A DNA stretch of 64,000 nucleotides from Geodermatophilaceae bacterium NBWT11 (GCA_014218215.1 CP043652.1:4526001-4590000); one strand, 5' to 3'. Numbered from the stretch's first letter, positions 16,181 to 25,538 are shown. Translations and numbers: made by a program. The notes: generated from the sequence alone by a model not told the origin.

Positions 16181-17475
16181 ACCCCGACGCCGCGGCGCTC
16201 CGCCGCCGCGGCGACCTCGGCCCGCAGCTGCAACTGGTAGTCCTTGGGCGGCAGGTCCAGGGCGGCCCGCATCGTGTCCGGGCGGGCCGCCCCGGCGTGG
16301 TGCTCGGCGGCGAGCTCGGCGTGCATCGCGTCCCTCCCGGGCAGGTCGATCTCGCCGTCGACGAGAGCGGCCAGCCAGCGGCACTGCCAGTCCATCATCC
16401 GGATGTTGCCCCCGCCGTTGACGTCGAAGAGACCGACGAAGGCCAGCCCCGGGTGGTCCGGGTGCACGATGCGCCGGTGCAGCCGCACCTGGTCGGGGGT
16501 GACCGGGCGCAGCTCCGGGGCCAGGAACGGCAGGTCCACCGTGTACCCGGTGGCGGCGACGAGGACGTCGAACTCCGCCGAGGTGCCGTCGGCGAAGTGC
16601 ACCTCGCGGCCGCTGACGCCGGTCACCCCGGGCTTCACCGCCACCCGACCCCAGCTGATGTGGCTGAACAGCGTGGGGTGGCTGGAGGGGTGCGCCTCCT
16701 CGGTGGGGGTGACGAAGCCGGCGTCCTCCATCCGGCCGTGCACCGCCCGGGTCAGCTGCTCGCGGAGCCTGCGGCGCATCGGCCAGGTCATCCAGGGCTT
16801 CTCGACCTTGGCCAGCACCCGGGAGAAGGGCACCCCGAACATCATCCGGGGCATGACCAGCACCGGGGAGCGGGCCGAGAGCACGGTGGAGGCGGTGACG
16901 GCGCAGACGTCGGCGGCGATGTCCAGGCCGCTGTTCCCGGCCCCGACGACCAGCACGTCCCGGTCGGTGAACTCCTCGGGCGACCGGTAGGAGAACGCGT
17001 GCCGGTACTCACCGGTGAAGTCGGCCGCGAACGGCGGGTGCAGCGGCTCGGCCTGGTGGCCGTTGGCCACGACGACACGGTCGAAGGCGACGGGCTGCTC
17101 GCCGTCCACGGTGACCTCGAAGCCCGACCCGACCGGCTCCACCGCCGTCACCCGGCTGTGGAACCGGATGTGCTCGCGCAGCCCGAACTCCTCGGCGTAG
17201 GCCTCCAGGTAGGCCCGGACGGCGGTGTGCGACGGGTAGAGCCCGGCCTCCGCCGGGATCGGGAAGTCGCGGTAGCCGGTCACCCGGGCCTCGGAGTTCA
17301 GGTGCAGCGAGCGGTAGGCGGGGCTGCGGCCGCTGTCGTTGCCGTAGACCCACAGCCCGCCCACGTGCGAGCCCAGCTCGAAGACCGTCACCCGGTGCCC
17401 GCGGGCCAGCAGGTGCTTGGCGGCACCCAGCCCGGCCGCGCCGGCTCCCACGACAGCGATCTCCTGGGCGCTCAC
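16177..17475 (-). CDS. Flavin-containing monooxygenase
   Basis: A 432-residue FAD/NADPH monooxygenase. The FAD site is GAGAAG (residues 10-15), followed by ELGSHVGGLWVYGND; the NADPH site is VVGAGNSGLDIA; and ATGYTVDLPFL near the C-terminus is the FMO ATGY motif. Such enzymes oxygenate N, S or carbonyl groups. GTG 17475 overlaps the stop of the upstream Baeyer-Villiger gene (GTGA). It is a clear paralogue of the protein encoded at 26755 (both contain GLWVY-N-). It may act in sequence with the Baeyer-Villiger enzyme on a ketone. Confidence 0.88.
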   Translation of the reverse strand: MSAQEIAVVGAGAAGLGAAKHLLARGHRVTVFELGSHVGGLWVYGNDSGRSPAYRSLHLNSEARVTGYRDFPIPAEAGLYPSHTAVRAYLEAYAEEFGLREHIRFHSRVTAVEPVGSGFEVTVDGEQPVAFDRVVVANGHQAEPLHPPFAADFTGEYRHAFSYRSPEEFTDRDVLVVGAGNSGLDIAADVCAVTASTVLSARSPVLVMPRMMFGVPFSRVLAKVEKPWMTWPMRRRLREQLTRAVHGRMEDAGFVTPTEEAHPSSHPTLFSHISWGRVAVKPGVTGVSGREVHFADGTSAEFDVLVAATGYTVDLPFLAPELRPVTPDQVRLHRRIVHPDHPGLAFVGLFDVNGGGNIRMMDWQCRWLAALVDGEIDLPGRDAMHAELAAEHHAGAARPDTMRAALDLPPKDYQLQLRAEVAAAAERRGVGV

Positions 17476-19400
17476 GCCGGCACCCGGGCCGGGGTGGTCA
17501 CGTACTCGGCCAGGTCGGCGTGCCGCAGCCGGTGCCAGAAGTCCACGACGGTGAACGGGTTGTTGACCACCACCCGGCCGCGGGAGTTGCGGTAGTAGAC
17601 GTCCATCCCGGGGTGGGTCCACACCATCCGGTCGTGGGCGGCGTCGACGTCGTCGTTGTAGGCGTCGTGCACGTCCTGCCGGCACTCCACCGCGCCGATC
17701 CCCTGCTCCACCACCTGGCGGAGCAGGTCGGCCACGTAGTGCAGCTGGAGCTCGATCATGAACAGCAGGCTCCCGCCGTGGCCGAACTGCAGGTTCGGCC
17801 CGTAGAGGGTGAAGAAGTTGGGGAACCCGGGCACCGTGGAGCCCAGGTAGGCGCGCGGGTCGTCCCCGGCCCACTCGTCGTGCAGCACCCGGCCGTCCCG
17901 GCCGGTCACCCGCATCGGGGCCAGGAACCGGACGACGTCGAACCCGGTGGCCAGCACCACCACGTCGACCTCGTGCTCCTCGCCGGCCTCGGTCACCACG
18001 GCGTCCGGGGTGAGCCGGGCGACCCGGTCGGTGACCAGCTCGACGTCGTCCCGGGTCATCGTGGCGAACCAGCCGTTGTCCAGCAGCATCCGCTTGCCGA
18101 ACGGCGGGTAGGTGGGCAGCACGGCCGGCAGCAGGTCCTGCCGGTCACCGAGCTGCTCGACGATGTAGCGGGTGAAGGCGCGCCGGTGGCCGTCGTTGGC
18201 CGCGCTGATCGACCGCTCGGGGTGCTCCCACGCCGGGTCCTTCTGCAGGGCGCCGTGGATCCGGTCGTTGAAGGTCCAGCCCAGACGCAGCCGGTACCAG
18301 GTCTCGTAGAGCGGCACCTCGCGGTAGAGCCAGTGGACGGCGGGCGGCACGTCCTGGTGGAACTGCTCGAAGGGCGCGGCCCACTGCGGCGAGCGCTGGA
18401 AGACCGTGACCGTGCGGGCCCGGTCGGCGATCGCCGGCACCAGCTGCATGGCGCTGGCACCGTTGCCGAGCACGGCGACCCGCTGGTCGGTGAGGTCGAG
18501 GTCCTCGGGCCAGCGGGCGGTGTGCGCGACCGGCCCGCGGAAGTCGGCCAGGCCGGCGATGTCGGGCACCTTCGGCTTGTTGAACGCGCCGACCGCGCTG
18601 ATCAGCACCGAGCAGCGCAGCGTCTGCTCGCCCTCCGCGGTGCGCGCGGTGATCTCCCACTCCTGGGCGTCGTCGTCCCAGGTGGCGGCGGTGACCTCGA
18701 CCCCGAACCGGGTGTTCGCCCGGACGCCGAAGTCGTCGGCGACCCGATCGAAGTAGTCGCGGATCTCGTGCTGGGCGGCGAACCAGCGGGACCAGTCGTT
18801 CGGGGCGAAGGAGAAGGAGTACAGGTGGCTGGGGGTGTCCACCCCGGCACCCGGGTAGCGGTTCTCGTGCCACACGCCGCCGACGTCGTGGTTGCGCTCG
18901 AGCACGGTGTACGGGATGCCGGCCCGGCCCAGGTGCACCCCGGCGCAGAGCCCGGAGGCGCCGGCTCCGATCACCACCGCCCGGAACCCCGGTGCCGGAG
19001 GCGTGGCCGCCGGGGGCGCGTCGTCCAGGCCCAGCTCGTGGGCCAGCATGTCGGCGTAGTCCAGCGGCACCGGCTCGCCCATGGAGGCCCCGAGCATCTG
19101 CACCAGCAGCTCGGCGGAGGGCTCGGGGACCGCCACCGGGGTCCCGGCCCGCCACGCTGCGACGGCCTGCACCGCGGCGGCCCGGACCTCGTCCTGCACC
19201 GCCTCGTCCAGACCGCCGGTCGGGTTGTCCCCCAGCCCCCGGCTCCGGGTCGGCCGGTAGGGCTCCTCCAGCCAGCGCAGGTCACCGGTCAGCTGGACCA
19301 GGACCAGCAGCAGCGTCGGGATGTTGCCGACGGCGACCGCTGCCTCGAGCGCTGCCCGGTCGGCGTCCTGGTCGGTGGGGTCCTGCTCGTCCTGGGGCAC
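17472..19400 (-). CDS. Baeyer-Villiger monooxygenase, 4-hydroxyacetophenone monooxygenase-like
   Basis: A 642-residue FAD/NADPH enzyme. The FAD site GAGASG is at 145-150, the Baeyer-Villiger fingerprint FxGxxxHTxxWP is complete as FRGPVAHTARWP (287-298), and the NADPH site GNGASA is at 312-317. About 135 residues precede the first Rossmann motif; this extension is typical of 4-hydroxyacetophenone monooxygenase (about 640 residues). The enzyme inserts oxygen next to a ketone carbonyl to give an ester or lactone. ATG 19400 lies close to the TetR operator at 19426. It implies that an aryl or cyclic ketone is an intermediate of this island. Ester or lactone hydrolysis may be done by the cyclase-family or alpha/beta hydrolase genes. 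Confidence 0.9.
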   Translation of the reverse strand: MPQDEQDPTDQDADRAALEAAVAVGNIPTLLLVLVQLTGDLRWLEEPYRPTRSRGLGDNPTGGLDEAVQDEVRAAAVQAVAAWRAGTPVAVPEPSAELLVQMLGASMGEPVPLDYADMLAHELGLDDAPPAATPPAPGFRAVVIGAGASGLCAGVHLGRAGIPYTVLERNHDVGGVWHENRYPGAGVDTPSHLYSFSFAPNDWSRWFAAQHEIRDYFDRVADDFGVRANTRFGVEVTAATWDDDAQEWEITARTAEGEQTLRCSVLISAVGAFNKPKVPDIAGLADFRGPVAHTARWPEDLDLTDQRVAVLGNGASAMQLVPAIADRARTVTVFQRSPQWAAPFEQFHQDVPPAVHWLYREVPLYETWYRLRLGWTFNDRIHGALQKDPAWEHPERSISAANDGHRRAFTRYIVEQLGDRQDLLPAVLPTYPPFGKRMLLDNGWFATMTRDDVELVTDRVARLTPDAVVTEAGEEHEVDVVVLATGFDVVRFLAPMRVTGRDGRVLHDEWAGDDPRAYLGSTVPGFPNFFTLYGPNLQFGHGGSLLFMIELQLHYVADLLRQVVEQGIGAVECRQDVHDAYNDDVDAAHDRMVWTHPGMDVYYRNSRGRVVVNNPFTVVDFWHRLRHADLAEYVTTPARVPA

Positions 19401-19425
19401 CGTTGCTCCTCGACCTCGAGTTCAC

Positions 19426-19443
19426 CTACTGGTCGTTCAGTAG
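19426..19443. promoter_or_regulatory. TetR-type operator in the divergent promoter
   Basis: A perfect palindrome, CTACTG-gtcgtt-CAGTAG, lies between the Baeyer-Villiger gene (start 19400) and the TetR gene (start 19464). It overlaps the -35 position of the TetR promoter (predicted -10 TAGGGT, 19452-19457). TetR proteins next to divergent genes commonly bind such sites, so this is probably the autoregulatory site that also controls the two monooxygenases. Confidence 0.7.
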
Positions 19444-19463
19444 ATCGACGGTAGGGTCCGAGG

Positions 19464-20111
19464 GTGACGGTGGTCAACCCGGGCCGCCGAGCACAGCGGG
19501 AGGCCCCGGTGCCGGACACCCCCACCGCGCGCCGTCGGCAGGCCGCGGCCACCGAGGACGCGTTCATCGCCGCGGCGACCGCGCTGTTCGCCCGGCGCGG
19601 CTACCACGGCACCTCGATCGCCGACCTCGCCGCCGAGCTGGGGCTGACCACGGCGAGCCTCTACTACCACGTGGCCTCCAAGCAGGAGCTCCTGATGCGG
19701 GTGCTCACCAACGGCATCACGCCCTACCTGGACCGGCTCGAGGCGATCGTGGCGGCCGGTGAGGACCCGCGCACCACGCTGCGCGCCGCGGTGCACAACC
19801 ACCTCTCCTCGGCCCTGCACGACCAGGACGCCGTCGCCGTCTTCCACCGCGAGCGGCGCTTCCTGGAGGCACCGCACCGCGAGCTGCACGAGCAGCGGGT
19901 GGCCCGCTACGACCAGTTGTTCACCGGTGTGATCGCCGCCGTGCTGGCCGAGGGGGACGTCCCGGGCGACCCCGACCTGCTCCGGCTGGCCGCGCTCGGG
20001 CTGATGAACTGGACGGTCGAGTGGTACGAGCCCGGCGGCCGGCGCAGCGCCGACGAGGTGCTGGAGACCTTCACCGGGCTGATCACCGACCGGCTGCTCG
20101 GGCCGGCTTGA
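19464..20111 (+). CDS. TetR-family transcriptional regulator
   Basis: A 215-residue regulator. The helix-turn-helix is visible as FARRGYHGTSIADLAAELGL, followed by TTASLYYHVASKQEL, with the ligand-binding helical domain after it. GTG 19464 lies 6 nt after a TAGGGT -10 box, the spacing of a leaderless transcript; GTG 19509 with GGGAGG upstream is an alternative start. It is divergent from the Baeyer-Villiger and FMO genes and upstream of a ligase-CaiB pair, so it likely represses the ketone-oxidation arm until an effector, perhaps an acyl-CoA, binds. Confidence 0.88.
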   Translation: MTVVNPGRRAQREAPVPDTPTARRRQAAATEDAFIAAATALFARRGYHGTSIADLAAELGLTTASLYYHVASKQELLMRVLTNGITPYLDRLEAIVAAGEDPRTTLRAAVHNHLSSALHDQDAVAVFHRERRFLEAPHRELHEQRVARYDQLFTGVIAAVLAEGDVPGDPDLLRLAALGLMNWTVEWYEPGGRRSADEVLETFTGLITDRLLGPA

Positions 20112-20136
20112 CGCCGTCCCCGGGGCTGGTGCAGGG

Positions 20137-20171
20137 TTCGACGAGCTGCAGGTGGATTCGAAGTCTCGAAG
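20137..20171 (+). promoter_or_regulatory. Weak cluster of TCGAA half-sites before the second ligase operon
   Basis: TTCGA (20137-20141), TTCGAA (20157-20162) and TCTCGAAG (20164-20171) precede the ligase start at 20197. The half-sites match the island operator, but the arm spacing differs (the TTCGAA and TCGAAG units are closer together). It may be a degenerate fourth copy or a chance match. Confidence 0.3.
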
Positions 20172-20196
20172 CAGTGCACCTGAGTCAGGAGGCCCG

Positions 20197-21818
20197 ATGA
20201 CCCGCCCCAGCACCCTCCCCGCCGTCCTGTCCGCGCACGCCTCCGCCGACCCGTCCGCGGTGGCGCTGGTCGACGACGCCGGCCCGCTGTCCCGCGGCGA
20301 GCTCGCCGGCCGGGTGCGGCGCTGCGCTGCCGGGCTGCGTCGGGCCGGGGTGCGACCGGGCGGCACCGTCGGGCTGCTGTGCACCAACCGGGCCGAGTGG
20401 GTGGTCGCCGCCCTCGGTGCGATGGCCGCCGGCGCGCAGGTCGCGGCGTTCACCACCTGGTCGCGCAGCTGGGACCTCGACCACCTGCTCGAGCACTCCG
20501 GTTGCCAGGTGCTGATCAGCGTCGGCACGGTCGGGGACACCGACCTGCTGCCGGTGCTCACCGAGCTGGTCCCGGAGGCCCTCGCCGCCCCCGACCGCAG
20601 CTGGGTCTCGGCCCGCTACCCCCGGCTGCGCGCGCTCGTGCTGATCGGCGACGCCCCGGACCCGCCTGGAGTCACCCCCTTCGCCGAGCTGCTGGCCGAC
20701 GACGACGGGGCCGACAGCGCTGCCGACCCCACCGCCACCGCCCTGGTGCTCTACACGTCGGGCTCCACCGCGCGGCCCAAGGCGGTGCAGCTGCGGCACG
20801 ACCACGCCGTGGCGCACGCCGAGCAGGTCGCCGGGCGGATGGGCGTCACCGCGGCCGACCGGGTGCTGGTGCCGGTGCCGCTGTTCTGGAGCTACGGCGG
20901 CGCCAACGCCCTCGCCGTCTGCCTCACCACCGTGCGACCGCGGTGCTGCAGGAGACCTTCGACGCCGGCCGGGCGCTGACCGCCGTGCACGAAGAACGCT
21001 GCACCGCGGTCTACACCCTCCCCAACATCACCCAGGCGCTGCTCGAGCACCCCGACTTCTCCCCCGACCGGGTCGCCACGCTGCGCCGCGGGATGACCAT
21101 CGGGCCGGTGCGCGACGTCCGGGCGGCGGCGGAGGACCTCGGCGTCACCGACGTCGTCAACGCCTACGGGTCGACCGAGGTGTACGGCGGGGCCGCGGTG
21201 ACGCCGTACGACTGGCCGCTGGAGCGCCGGCTGGCCTCCCAGGGCCTGCCGCTGCCCGGCATGACCGTGACCGTCCGCGACCCCGCGACCGGGGACCTGC
21301 TGCCCGTCGGGGAGATCGGTGAGCTGACCGTCGCCGGGCACGTCACCACCGGCTACCTCGGCCAGCCCGAGGCCACCGCGGCCGCCTTCGCCGACGACGG
21401 CGCGTTCCGGACCGGCGACCTGGGGTTCCTCGACGAGGACGGCGAGCTGCACTTCGTCGGCCGGGCCTCGGACATGATCCGGATCGGCGGCATCAACGTC
21501 TCCCCGCTGGAGGTGGAGGAGTTCCTGGGCCTGCACGAGGACGTCGCGGAGGTGCTGGTGGTCGGCACCGAGGACCCCGGGCGCGGGCAGGTCGCGATCG
21601 CCTTCGTCGCCGCGGTCGGCACACCGGACGACGCCGCCCGGCGGGGACTGGAGGAGGAGCTGCTGACCCGCTGCCGCGACCGGCTGGCGGGGTACAAGGT
21701 GCCCGCCCGGATCGTGGTGGGCACCGACGAGCTGCCGCGCACCCCCACCGGCAAGCTGACCCGCTCGCCGCTGGCCGATGCGGCGGCGCGCGCCTGGGCC
21801 GCAGGCGGCGCGGCGTGA
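20197..21818 (+). pseudogene. AMP-dependent acyl-CoA ligase, split by a 1-nt frameshift
   Basis: The first frame (ATG 20197, AGGAGG 4 nt upstream) encodes the N-terminal half of an ANL ligase with the P-loop YTSGSTARPKAVQL near residue 186. The match continues in a second frame after about 20929-20934 as ATAVLQETFDAGRAL, with YGSTEVYGG and the C-terminal TPTGKLTR. Restoring one G in CACCGTGCG gives a continuous protein of about 540 residues. It is a close paralogue of the ligase at 9910. It overlaps the CaiB gene by GTGA. The indel may be a sequencing error rather than decay. Confidence 0.78.
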
Positions 21819-22981
21819 CTCGACGTTCGGGACCCCTGGCGGGCACGCGCGTGGTCGAGTTCGCCGGGCTCGGCCCGGCCCCGTTCGCGGCCATGCTGCT
21901 GGCCGACCTCGGCGCCGACGTGGTCACCGTCGACCGGGTCCCCACCGGCGGCGCCGGCGACGGCCTGGCCGCGATGACCACCGGGGCGCTGGGCCGCGGC
22001 CGGCGCTCGATCGCGGTGAACACGAAGGACCCGGCCGGCCGGGAGCTGGTGCTCGACCTCGTCGCCGGGGCCGACGCGCTGATCGAGGGCTTCCGCCCCG
22101 GGGTGATGGAGCGCCTCGGGCTGGGGCCGGAGCCGTGCCTGGCCCGTCGTCCCTCGCTGGTCTACGGCCGGATGACCGGCTGGGGCCAGGAGGGTCCACT
22201 GGCGATGTCCGCCGGCCACGACGTCAACTACATCGCCGTCGCCGGGGTGCTCGAGCACATCGGGCACGCCGACGGCCCGCCCGTCGTCCCGCTCAACGTC
22301 ATCGGCGACTTCGGCGGCGGCGGGATGCTGCTGGCCCTCGGCGTGCTCGCCGCGATGCTCGAGGCACGCGGCTCCGGCCGGGGCCAGGTGGTGGACGCCG
22401 CCATGGTCGACGGCTCCGCCCTGCTCATGACGATGATGTACGAGCTCGCCGGGCGGGGGCAGTGGAACGGCGCCCGGCAGTCGAACATGAACGACGGCGG
22501 CGCCCACTTCTACGGCGTCTACGAGACCGCCGACGGCAAGCACGTGTCGATCGCGGCGATGGAGCCGAAGTTCTACGCCGTGCTGCTGGACCTGATCGGG
22601 CTCTCGGCCGCCGACCTGCCCGACCAGTGGGACACCGCCGCCTGGCCCGCTCTGCGGGAGCGGCTGGCCGCGGTGTTCCGCACCCGCACCCGGCAGGAGT
22701 GGACCGACCTGCTGGAGGGCACCGACGCCTGCTTCGCCCCGGTCCTGTCGATGTCGGAGGCGCCGTCCCACCCGCACGCCGTGGCCCGGGACGCCTTCGT
22801 CACCGTCGACGGCACGGTGCAGCCCGCTCCCGCGCCCCGGTTCAGCCGCACCCCGGCCGCCGTCGACCGCGGCACCGCCCGGGCCGGGGAGCACACCACC
22901 GAGGTGCTCACCGAGCTGGGCGTCTCCGCGGAGCGGATCGCCGCCCTGGTCGCCGGCGGGTCGGTCGGTCAGGCGGACTGA
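21815..22981 (+). CDS. CaiB/BaiF family III CoA transferase
   Basis: A 388-residue class III CoA transferase. The N-terminal FAGLGPAPFAAMLLADLGADVV is the family's CoA-binding opening, and the catalytic Asp aligns with D199 in VVDAAMVDGSAL. GTG 21815 overlaps the ligase stop (GTGA), so the two are coupled. In alpha-methylacyl-CoA racemase relatives the same fold epimerises acyl-CoA instead. The motif LADLGADVVTVDRV resembles racemases (Amacr: LADFGADVIRVDR) more than transferases, so 2-methylacyl-CoA racemase activity is a serious alternative. It overlaps the convergent ligase by 13 nt. Confidence 0.83.
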   Translation: MTRRSGPLAGTRVVEFAGLGPAPFAAMLLADLGADVVTVDRVPTGGAGDGLAAMTTGALGRGRRSIAVNTKDPAGRELVLDLVAGADALIEGFRPGVMERLGLGPEPCLARRPSLVYGRMTGWGQEGPLAMSAGHDVNYIAVAGVLEHIGHADGPPVVPLNVIGDFGGGGMLLALGVLAAMLEARGSGRGQVVDAAMVDGSALLMTMMYELAGRGQWNGARQSNMNDGGAHFYGVYETADGKHVSIAAMEPKFYAVLLDLIGLSAADLPDQWDTAAWPALRERLAAVFRTRTRQEWTDLLEGTDACFAPVLSMSEAPSHPHAVARDAFVTVDGTVQPAPAPRFSRTPAAVDRGTARAGEHTTEVLTELGVSAERIAALVAGGSVGQAD

Positions 22982-24579
22982 GCGGCCAGCTCGCGCAGCC
23001 GGAAGCGCTGCACCTTGCCGGTGGGCGTCGTCGGCCAGCTGTCCGGGAACCGGATCTCCCGGGGCACCTTGAACCCGGCGAGCCGGTCCCGGCAGTGCGC
23101 GAGCAGGTCCGCCGGCGTCGTGGTGCTGCCGGCGCGGCACTCCACGAACGCGACCGGCACCTCCCCGAGCCGGGCGTCCGGCCGGGCCACCACGTGGGCC
23201 TGCACCACGTCGGGATGGGCGGTGAGCACGTGCTCGACGTCGGCGGGGTGCACGTTGAAGCCACCGACGATGAGCATGTCCGAGAGCCGGCCGGTGATCG
23301 CCAGGTAGCCCCGCTCGTCGAACACCCCCAGGTCGCCGGTGCGGAACCAGCCCTCGTCGTCCAGCACCGCGGCGGTGGCGTCGGGGTCGCGGTGGTAGCC
23401 CGCCATGACGACGTAGCCCCGGACGACGATCTCGCCCTCGGTGCCCACCGGCACCGGCTCGCGAGTGGCCGGGTCGACCAGCACCACGTCGTACCCGCCC
23501 AGCGGGAGGCCCTTGCCGGCGAGCAGGCTCTCGACCGGGTCGTCGGGGCGGCCCAGCGTCGTGGTCGAGGTCAGCTCGGTCATCCCGTAGACCGGGAGCA
23601 GCGCCTGCATGCCGAGGGTGTCCCGGGCCCCGGCAAGCACCTCGGTGGGCAGCGTCGAGCCGCCGATCCAGCCGGTGCGCAGCCGGGTGGTGTCGGTGCC
23701 GGGCAGGTCGGGGTGGTGCAGCAGGTCGATGAAGTGCGTGGGGATGCCGGAGAGCACCGTGACCCCCTCGTCCTCCAGCAGCCGCAGGGCGACCCCGGCG
23801 TCCCAGGTGTCCAGGGCGACGTAGGCGCCGCCGGTGAGCACGGTGGGCAGGAAGCTGGAGAACAGCCCGGAGACGTGGAACAGCGGCAGGTGGCCGAGCA
23901 CGACGTCGTCCGGGCCGTACCCCATGACCGCGCCGACCGCCCGCATCATCGCCACGGCCGCGTGGGTGTGCACCACGCCCTTGGGCCGGCCGGTGGTGCC
24001 CGAGGTGTAGACGACGGCGACCGGGTCGGCGGGCTGCACCGCCCGGGTCGCGGCGGCCAGGGTCTCCTCGTCCACCTGCCCGGCGGAGGCGACCAGGTCC
24101 GCGAACGCCAGCGCCCCGGGCACCGGCGGGCCGCCGACCACGACCAGCCCGTGCAGGTCGGGCAGCCGCTCGGAGTGGGCGCCGTCCCAGTCGGGGCAGA
24201 TCGTGGCGAACGCGGCCGGGTGGTCCAGGCCGAGGAAGTCGGCCTCCACCACGAGCAGCCGGGCCTGCGACTGCTCCAGCACGTAGGCAGCCTCGTCGGG
24301 GGTGTAGCGGGTGTTCACCGGGACGACGGCCGCACCGATCCGCACCGCGGCGAGCCAGAGCAGCAGCCACTCGGGGTGGTTGGGCAGCCAGAGCGCGATG
24401 CTGTCTCCCCGACGCACGCCCTGGGCCAGCAGCGCCCGGGCCAGGGTGCGGCTCTGCTCCGCGGTCTCCGCCCAGGTCAGCCGCCGGTCGCCGTGCACCA
24501 CCGCGGTGCGCTCTCCGTGGGCGGCGGCGGTCGTGTCGAGGACGGCGGCGATCAGCTCGGCGGGGGGTGCAGGGGTCAC
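22969..24579 (-). CDS. AMP-dependent acyl-CoA ligase (fatty acid-type)
   Basis: A 536-residue ANL ligase with P-loop YTSGTTGRPKGVVHTH near 188, VYGMTELTS near 330, TGDLGVFDERG near 425 and C-terminal PTGKVQRF. It resembles medium or long-chain or cyclohexanecarboxylate-type CoA ligases (FadD/AliA-like). GTG 24579 follows GGGAGGCG with 6-8 nt spacing; the longer frame to 24720 would cross the IclR promoter region. It is divergent from the IclR gene, so it is a likely direct target of that regulator. Confidence 0.88.
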   Translation of the reverse strand: MTPAPPAELIAAVLDTTAAAHGERTAVVHGDRRLTWAETAEQSRTLARALLAQGVRRGDSIALWLPNHPEWLLLWLAAVRIGAAVVPVNTRYTPDEAAYVLEQSQARLLVVEADFLGLDHPAAFATICPDWDGAHSERLPDLHGLVVVGGPPVPGALAFADLVASAGQVDEETLAAATRAVQPADPVAVVYTSGTTGRPKGVVHTHAAVAMMRAVGAVMGYGPDDVVLGHLPLFHVSGLFSSFLPTVLTGGAYVALDTWDAGVALRLLEDEGVTVLSGIPTHFIDLLHHPDLPGTDTTRLRTGWIGGSTLPTEVLAGARDTLGMQALLPVYGMTELTSTTTLGRPDDPVESLLAGKGLPLGGYDVVLVDPATREPVPVGTEGEIVVRGYVVMAGYHRDPDATAAVLDDEGWFRTGDLGVFDERGYLAITGRLSDMLIVGGFNVHPADVEHVLTAHPDVVQAHVVARPDARLGEVPVAFVECRAGSTTTPADLLAHCRDRLAGFKVPREIRFPDSWPTTPTGKVQRFRLRELAAQSA

Positions 24580-24596
24580 GTCGTCGCCTCCCGGGC

Positions 24597-24610
24597 TTCG
24601 GTTTCCCGAA
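24597..24610. promoter_or_regulatory. Palindrome in the IclR/ligase divergent gap
   Basis: TTCGG-tttc-CCGAA is a perfect inverted repeat 17-30 nt upstream of the ligase start and about 100 nt upstream of the IclR start. It shares the TTCG/CGAA ends of the island operator but has a different spacing. It may be the autoregulatory IclR site. Confidence 0.4.
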
Positions 24611-24707
24611 CCTACACCGGGAGAACCGGGAGGGAACCGCCCCTCGAACGGGTCGGTCGGGGACCGGTCGCGCCCGTGTCGACCGCGCCGTCGGCGAGGA
24701 TGGGCCG

Positions 24708-25478
24708 GTGACCGGAGCAACCGGAGAGTCCAAGGACCGCCTGTCCCGCATCTTCGAGGTGCTCGAGCTGCTGGCCGGGGAGTCCGGCGGGATGACCGTG
24801 ACCCAGGTCAGCAAGGCGATGGGCATGCCGCTGAGCAGCACGCACAACCTGCTGCAGCGCCTGGTCGGGTCCGACGCCGCCGTGGTGAGCGAGGACCTGC
24901 GCTACTCCATCGGCGGTCGGGCCGTGCGCTACGGCATCCGCATCATGGACGCGCTGCAGGTCCGCGGCCTGGCCCGCAAGCACCTGCAGGAGCTGGCCCG
25001 CTCGCTCGGGGAGGACGTCTACCTGGCGGAGCGGTTCGGCAACCGGGTCACCTACACCGACCGGGTGGTCGGTCCCCGCGCGATGGCACTGGACATCCGG
25101 CTGGGCCAGCGACTGTTCCTGCACGCGACGTCGGTGGGCAAGCTGTTCGCCGCGCTGGACCCCGAGCTGCGCGCCGAGGCCCTGGCCGGGCCGCTCCCCC
25201 AGCTGACCCCGGCCACGCTGGTCGACCCGGACGCCCTGGCCACCGAGTTCGACCGCATCGCCGCCCAGGGCTACGCGGTCAGCGACCAGGAGTCCTACGC
25301 CGGGATCGTCGGCATCGCGGTGCCGGTGCGCGACGCCGGTGACCGGGTGGTGGCCGCCATCCACCTGTCCGCACTGGAGGCGCACCGCTCCCCCGACCAG
25401 CAGCTGGCCTGGCTGGAGCACATCCGGGAGACGGCGGCCCAGGTCGAGCGGTCGCTGGGCCGCGTGGTCCCGGACTGA
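24708..25478 (+). CDS. IclR-family transcriptional regulator (candidate island repressor)
   Basis: A 256-residue IclR regulator. Residues 5-65 form the winged helix-turn-helix (RIFEVLELLAGESGGMTVTQ, then MGMPLSSTHNLLQRL). The C-terminal effector domain follows with GQRLFLHATSVGKLFAAL and the segment GYAVSDQESYAGIVGIAVPV. GTG 24708 follows GGCGAGGA. It lies between a divergent ligase gene and the promoter of the 25.6-32.7 kb operon. Its central place makes it the best candidate to bind the TCGAA-type operators, because IclR proteins bind short palindromes and respond to aromatic acids or acyl-CoA. TetR (19464) is the competing candidate. Confidence 0.88.
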   Translation: MTGATGESKDRLSRIFEVLELLAGESGGMTVTQVSKAMGMPLSSTHNLLQRLVGSDAAVVSEDLRYSIGGRAVRYGIRIMDALQVRGLARKHLQELARSLGEDVYLAERFGNRVTYTDRVVGPRAMALDIRLGQRLFLHATSVGKLFAALDPELRAEALAGPLPQLTPATLVDPDALATEFDRIAAQGYAVSDQESYAGIVGIAVPVRDAGDRVVAAIHLSALEAHRSPDQQLAWLEHIRETAAQVERSLGRVVPD

Positions 25479-25504
25479 CCGACCCGCGGGGGCCGGGCTG
25501 TGCC

Positions 25505-25533
25505 TTGACACACACCCCGACCACTCGTAGCTT
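25505..25533 (+). promoter_or_regulatory. Sigma-A type promoter of the ACAD operon
   Basis: TTGACA (25505-25510) and TAGCTT (25528-25533) are exactly 17 nt apart, the strongest promoter match in the island. The operator copy C starts 5 nt later. Confidence 0.65.
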
Positions 25534-25538
25534 CGTTT

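Noticed and set aside
21353-24847. A 1164-codon minus-strand open frame over the CaiB and ligase genes
   Set aside because: It is antisense to a clear CoA transferase and out of frame with a clear acyl-CoA ligase; its translation has repeated low-complexity Arg/Pro/Gly.
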